Shown piece by piece: positions 62,616 through 64,000 of a stretch of 64,000 bases of DNA. The notes beneath the pieces are model-generated. The model did no database searches and was not told the DNA's origin. It was given only the letters and a program-made list of their open reading frames with translations. This stretch comes from Punctularia strigosozonata HHB-11173 SS5 (taxonomy: Eukaryota; Basidiomycota; Agaricomycetes; Corticiales; Punctulariaceae). Numbering within the stretch: position 1 is the first letter of the stretch; each line of letters opens with the position of its first letter. A program made the translations under genes and the position numbers. The stretch lies in NCBI RefSeq assembly GCF_000264995.1, contig NW_006767438.1, forward strand, positions 1,178,310 through 1,242,309. Reading direction: 5' to 3'.

Positions 62616-64000
62616 CCGGACTCAACTTCAACCCGAGCTCGAACCCGAACAACGGCAACTACAACGGGGCTTACAGCAACAACGGGCCGTACACGCCGAC
62701 GGGCTACGGACCGCAATATACCCCGACGTCAGAGCAGCACGCTCCCCAGTGGCCGCCGCAAGGGCGGCCGATCGTGCGCAAGCGCTCGGACGTTGGGTTC
62801 GACGGAGGCGCCTGGGATCCGAGTCCGAGCCCGAGCGGCGGAGGGAGGCGGTTTTATGGCCCCGAGCCGCCGATCCCTGAGGATCGGCCGGTGTCGGGGT
62901 CCCCTGGCGCACGGACGTGGGGCGCGGGCACGCGGTCGTCGAGCTTGAGGGGCCGGACGTCGACGGCGAACATGCGGGGGAACCAAGGTGGAGGTGGCAG
63001 GGCGCGGAGGAAGTCGAACGCGCAGCTGTCGGACTCGGAGGACGAGGACTATGGCGGGATCATGGGCGGGATATTGGACCTGGAGATCAACCAGGATTTG
63101 GAGTGGAGGGAGCAGCAGGCGAAACAGAAGGAGGAGGAGCTGAAGGTGCTCGAGGAGCAGGCGCGGTTGAAGGCGGAGGAGGCGAATCGGCGTGCGGAGG
63201 AGGCGGCGAAGCAGGCGGCGGAGGCGAAGAAGAGGGAGGAGGAGGCGCGGAGGCGGGCAGAGGAGGTGAGGAAGAAGGAGGCGGAGATGAAGAGGAAGGA
63301 GAAGGAGGCGAAGGAGCGTGAGCAGGCGGCGAGGAGATTGGAGGCAGAGTTGAAGCGGAAGGAGGAGGAGGCGAAGAGGCGAGACGAGGAGGCAAGGAAG
63401 AGGGAGGAGGAGGCCAGGCGACGGGAGGAGGAAGCGAAGCAGAAAGAGGAGGAGATCAAGCTGAAGGAGCGCGAGTTGAGGGAGAGGGAGGAGAGCCTGG
63501 ATCGCAGGGAAGCGATGGCGCTTCAGCAGGAGGAGTACAGGATGATGGAGGAGGAGAATAGGCGCCATTTGGAGATGCAGGAGCGCGAGCGGAGGAGAAG
63601 GCAGGATAGCCTCGGTAGTGAACCGCGGCCGATACCGGCGATGGCGTCCGCTTCGGCTGCTGCTAGTGCGCCATGGTCGTCCTCCCCGCCAACATCCTCG
63701 TCACCCACGACCTCGAGAGCCAGCGCAGCGGCGACCCCTCGCGCTCAGCAATCCACGCCTGCACCCCGAGCTCCTGCTACGCCTCATCCTCCGCCACCGC
63801 CAAGTGCTGGTGATCGTAGCAGCACTGCATCCAGCGCGAGCAACTCGTCGGCGTGGAGCAACTGGACCTCGCAAACCTCGACGTCGAGCCGCACGAGTGC
63901 ATCAGGTGCAAGTACCACTACACCTGTAACACCCACCGCCCCGCCTCACCGCGCTCACGCGGGGACTCCGAGCGGGACCAGAGCGAGCCACGCACATCCG
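60421..64000 (+). CDS. Large low-complexity coiled-coil protein B (3' end outside window)
   Basis: Paralogue of gene A. Exon 1 (60421-61708) gives MATMTAAAVPTDPALDPPDA, Asp/Pro-rich, then the shared block DEAWKGRLRFQIERSMHAMV and RAAQSQFDLALERERQERRW with AAGGEVDAQWQAQLIAEQQA. A 91-nt intron (61709-61799) leads to an exon open to the window end, so at least 1163 codons. This exon holds an acidic Ser stretch, an Asn/Gln-rich part with ten Gln (62585-62614), SDSEDEDYGGIMGGILDLEI, and a coiled coil of about 170 residues rich in Glu, Lys, Arg and Ala that is longer than in gene A. The block ALQQEEYRMMEEENRRHLEM is shared with gene A. Ser/Thr/Pro sequence follows to the edge. Function unknown. Confidence 0.8.
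62585..62614 (+). repeat. Polyglutamine-coding CAG repeat
   Basis: Nine CAG codons and one CAA in frame in coiled-coil gene B. A shorter Gln run lies near 60985-61000. Confidence 0.9.

Noticed and set aside
62729-63568. Leu/Pro-rich open frame on the minus strand
   Set aside because: Reverse reading of the Glu/Lys/Arg-rich coiled coil of gene B; GAG and AAG codons read as CTC and CTT.

Overview
This window looks like nuclear DNA from a basidiomycete fungus, most likely a wood- or litter-associated agaricomycete. Genes are split by many short introns (about 50-70 bp, with CTGAC/CTAAC-like branch points). GC content is fairly high. The gene families are typical of the group: DUF6533 seven-helix proteins, several glutathione transferases, a Cft1/Rse1-type WD protein and an EZH2-type SET protein. 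All gene models were read by eye from open frames, splice signals and remembered family motifs; no search was run. A 124-base N gap lies at 50053-50176.

Left part (1-26.4 kb), mostly housekeeping. In order: the 3' end of an unknown gene; remnants of an SF1 helicase and of a NadR/Ttd14-type P-loop gene; an intact flavin-reductase-like gene; a fungal glutathione transferase; about 2.4 kb with no recognisable gene; a Pro/Ser-rich protein with RERRPS repeats. Then a divergent pair, a RecQ helicase (-) and an EZH2-like H3K27 methyltransferase (+), start about 0.3 kb apart. CFT1/CPSF160 (+) follows and converges with SEC31 (-).

Middle part (27.1-49.0 kb), accessory. Seven DUF6533-domain membrane-protein genes are arranged as one (+), five (-) and one (+), with two omega-like glutathione transferases (-) in between. 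The six closely related DUF6533 genes fall into subfamily A (30.2, 32.5 and 47.5 kb) and subfamily B (34.7, 37.8 and 40.6 kb). All six have a tiny first exon ending in phase 2, a YHQ..A...Q block, an RTYA[ILV]Y block, an SRLM[LI]N[IV]RDP block, and a separately spliced last exon carrying an EMQ-like motif. The two transferases each appear to contain a 4-base microexon preceded by a GC-AG intron.

Right part (49-64 kb). Two paralogous, very large, low-complexity coiled-coil proteins lie here (50.6-53.5 kb, and 60.4 kb to the window end). Between them are a decayed PICOT-type glutaredoxin gene, an intact six-exon gene of unknown function (520 aa), and a stretch of palindromes and hairpins. The 829 bases left of the N gap are repeated right of it, which looks like an uncollapsed contig overlap and not a biological duplication.

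The best candidates for something not yet described are the DUF6533 array with its separately spliced C-terminal EMQ exon, and the GC-AG plus 4-nt microexon arrangement shared by the two transferase paralogues.
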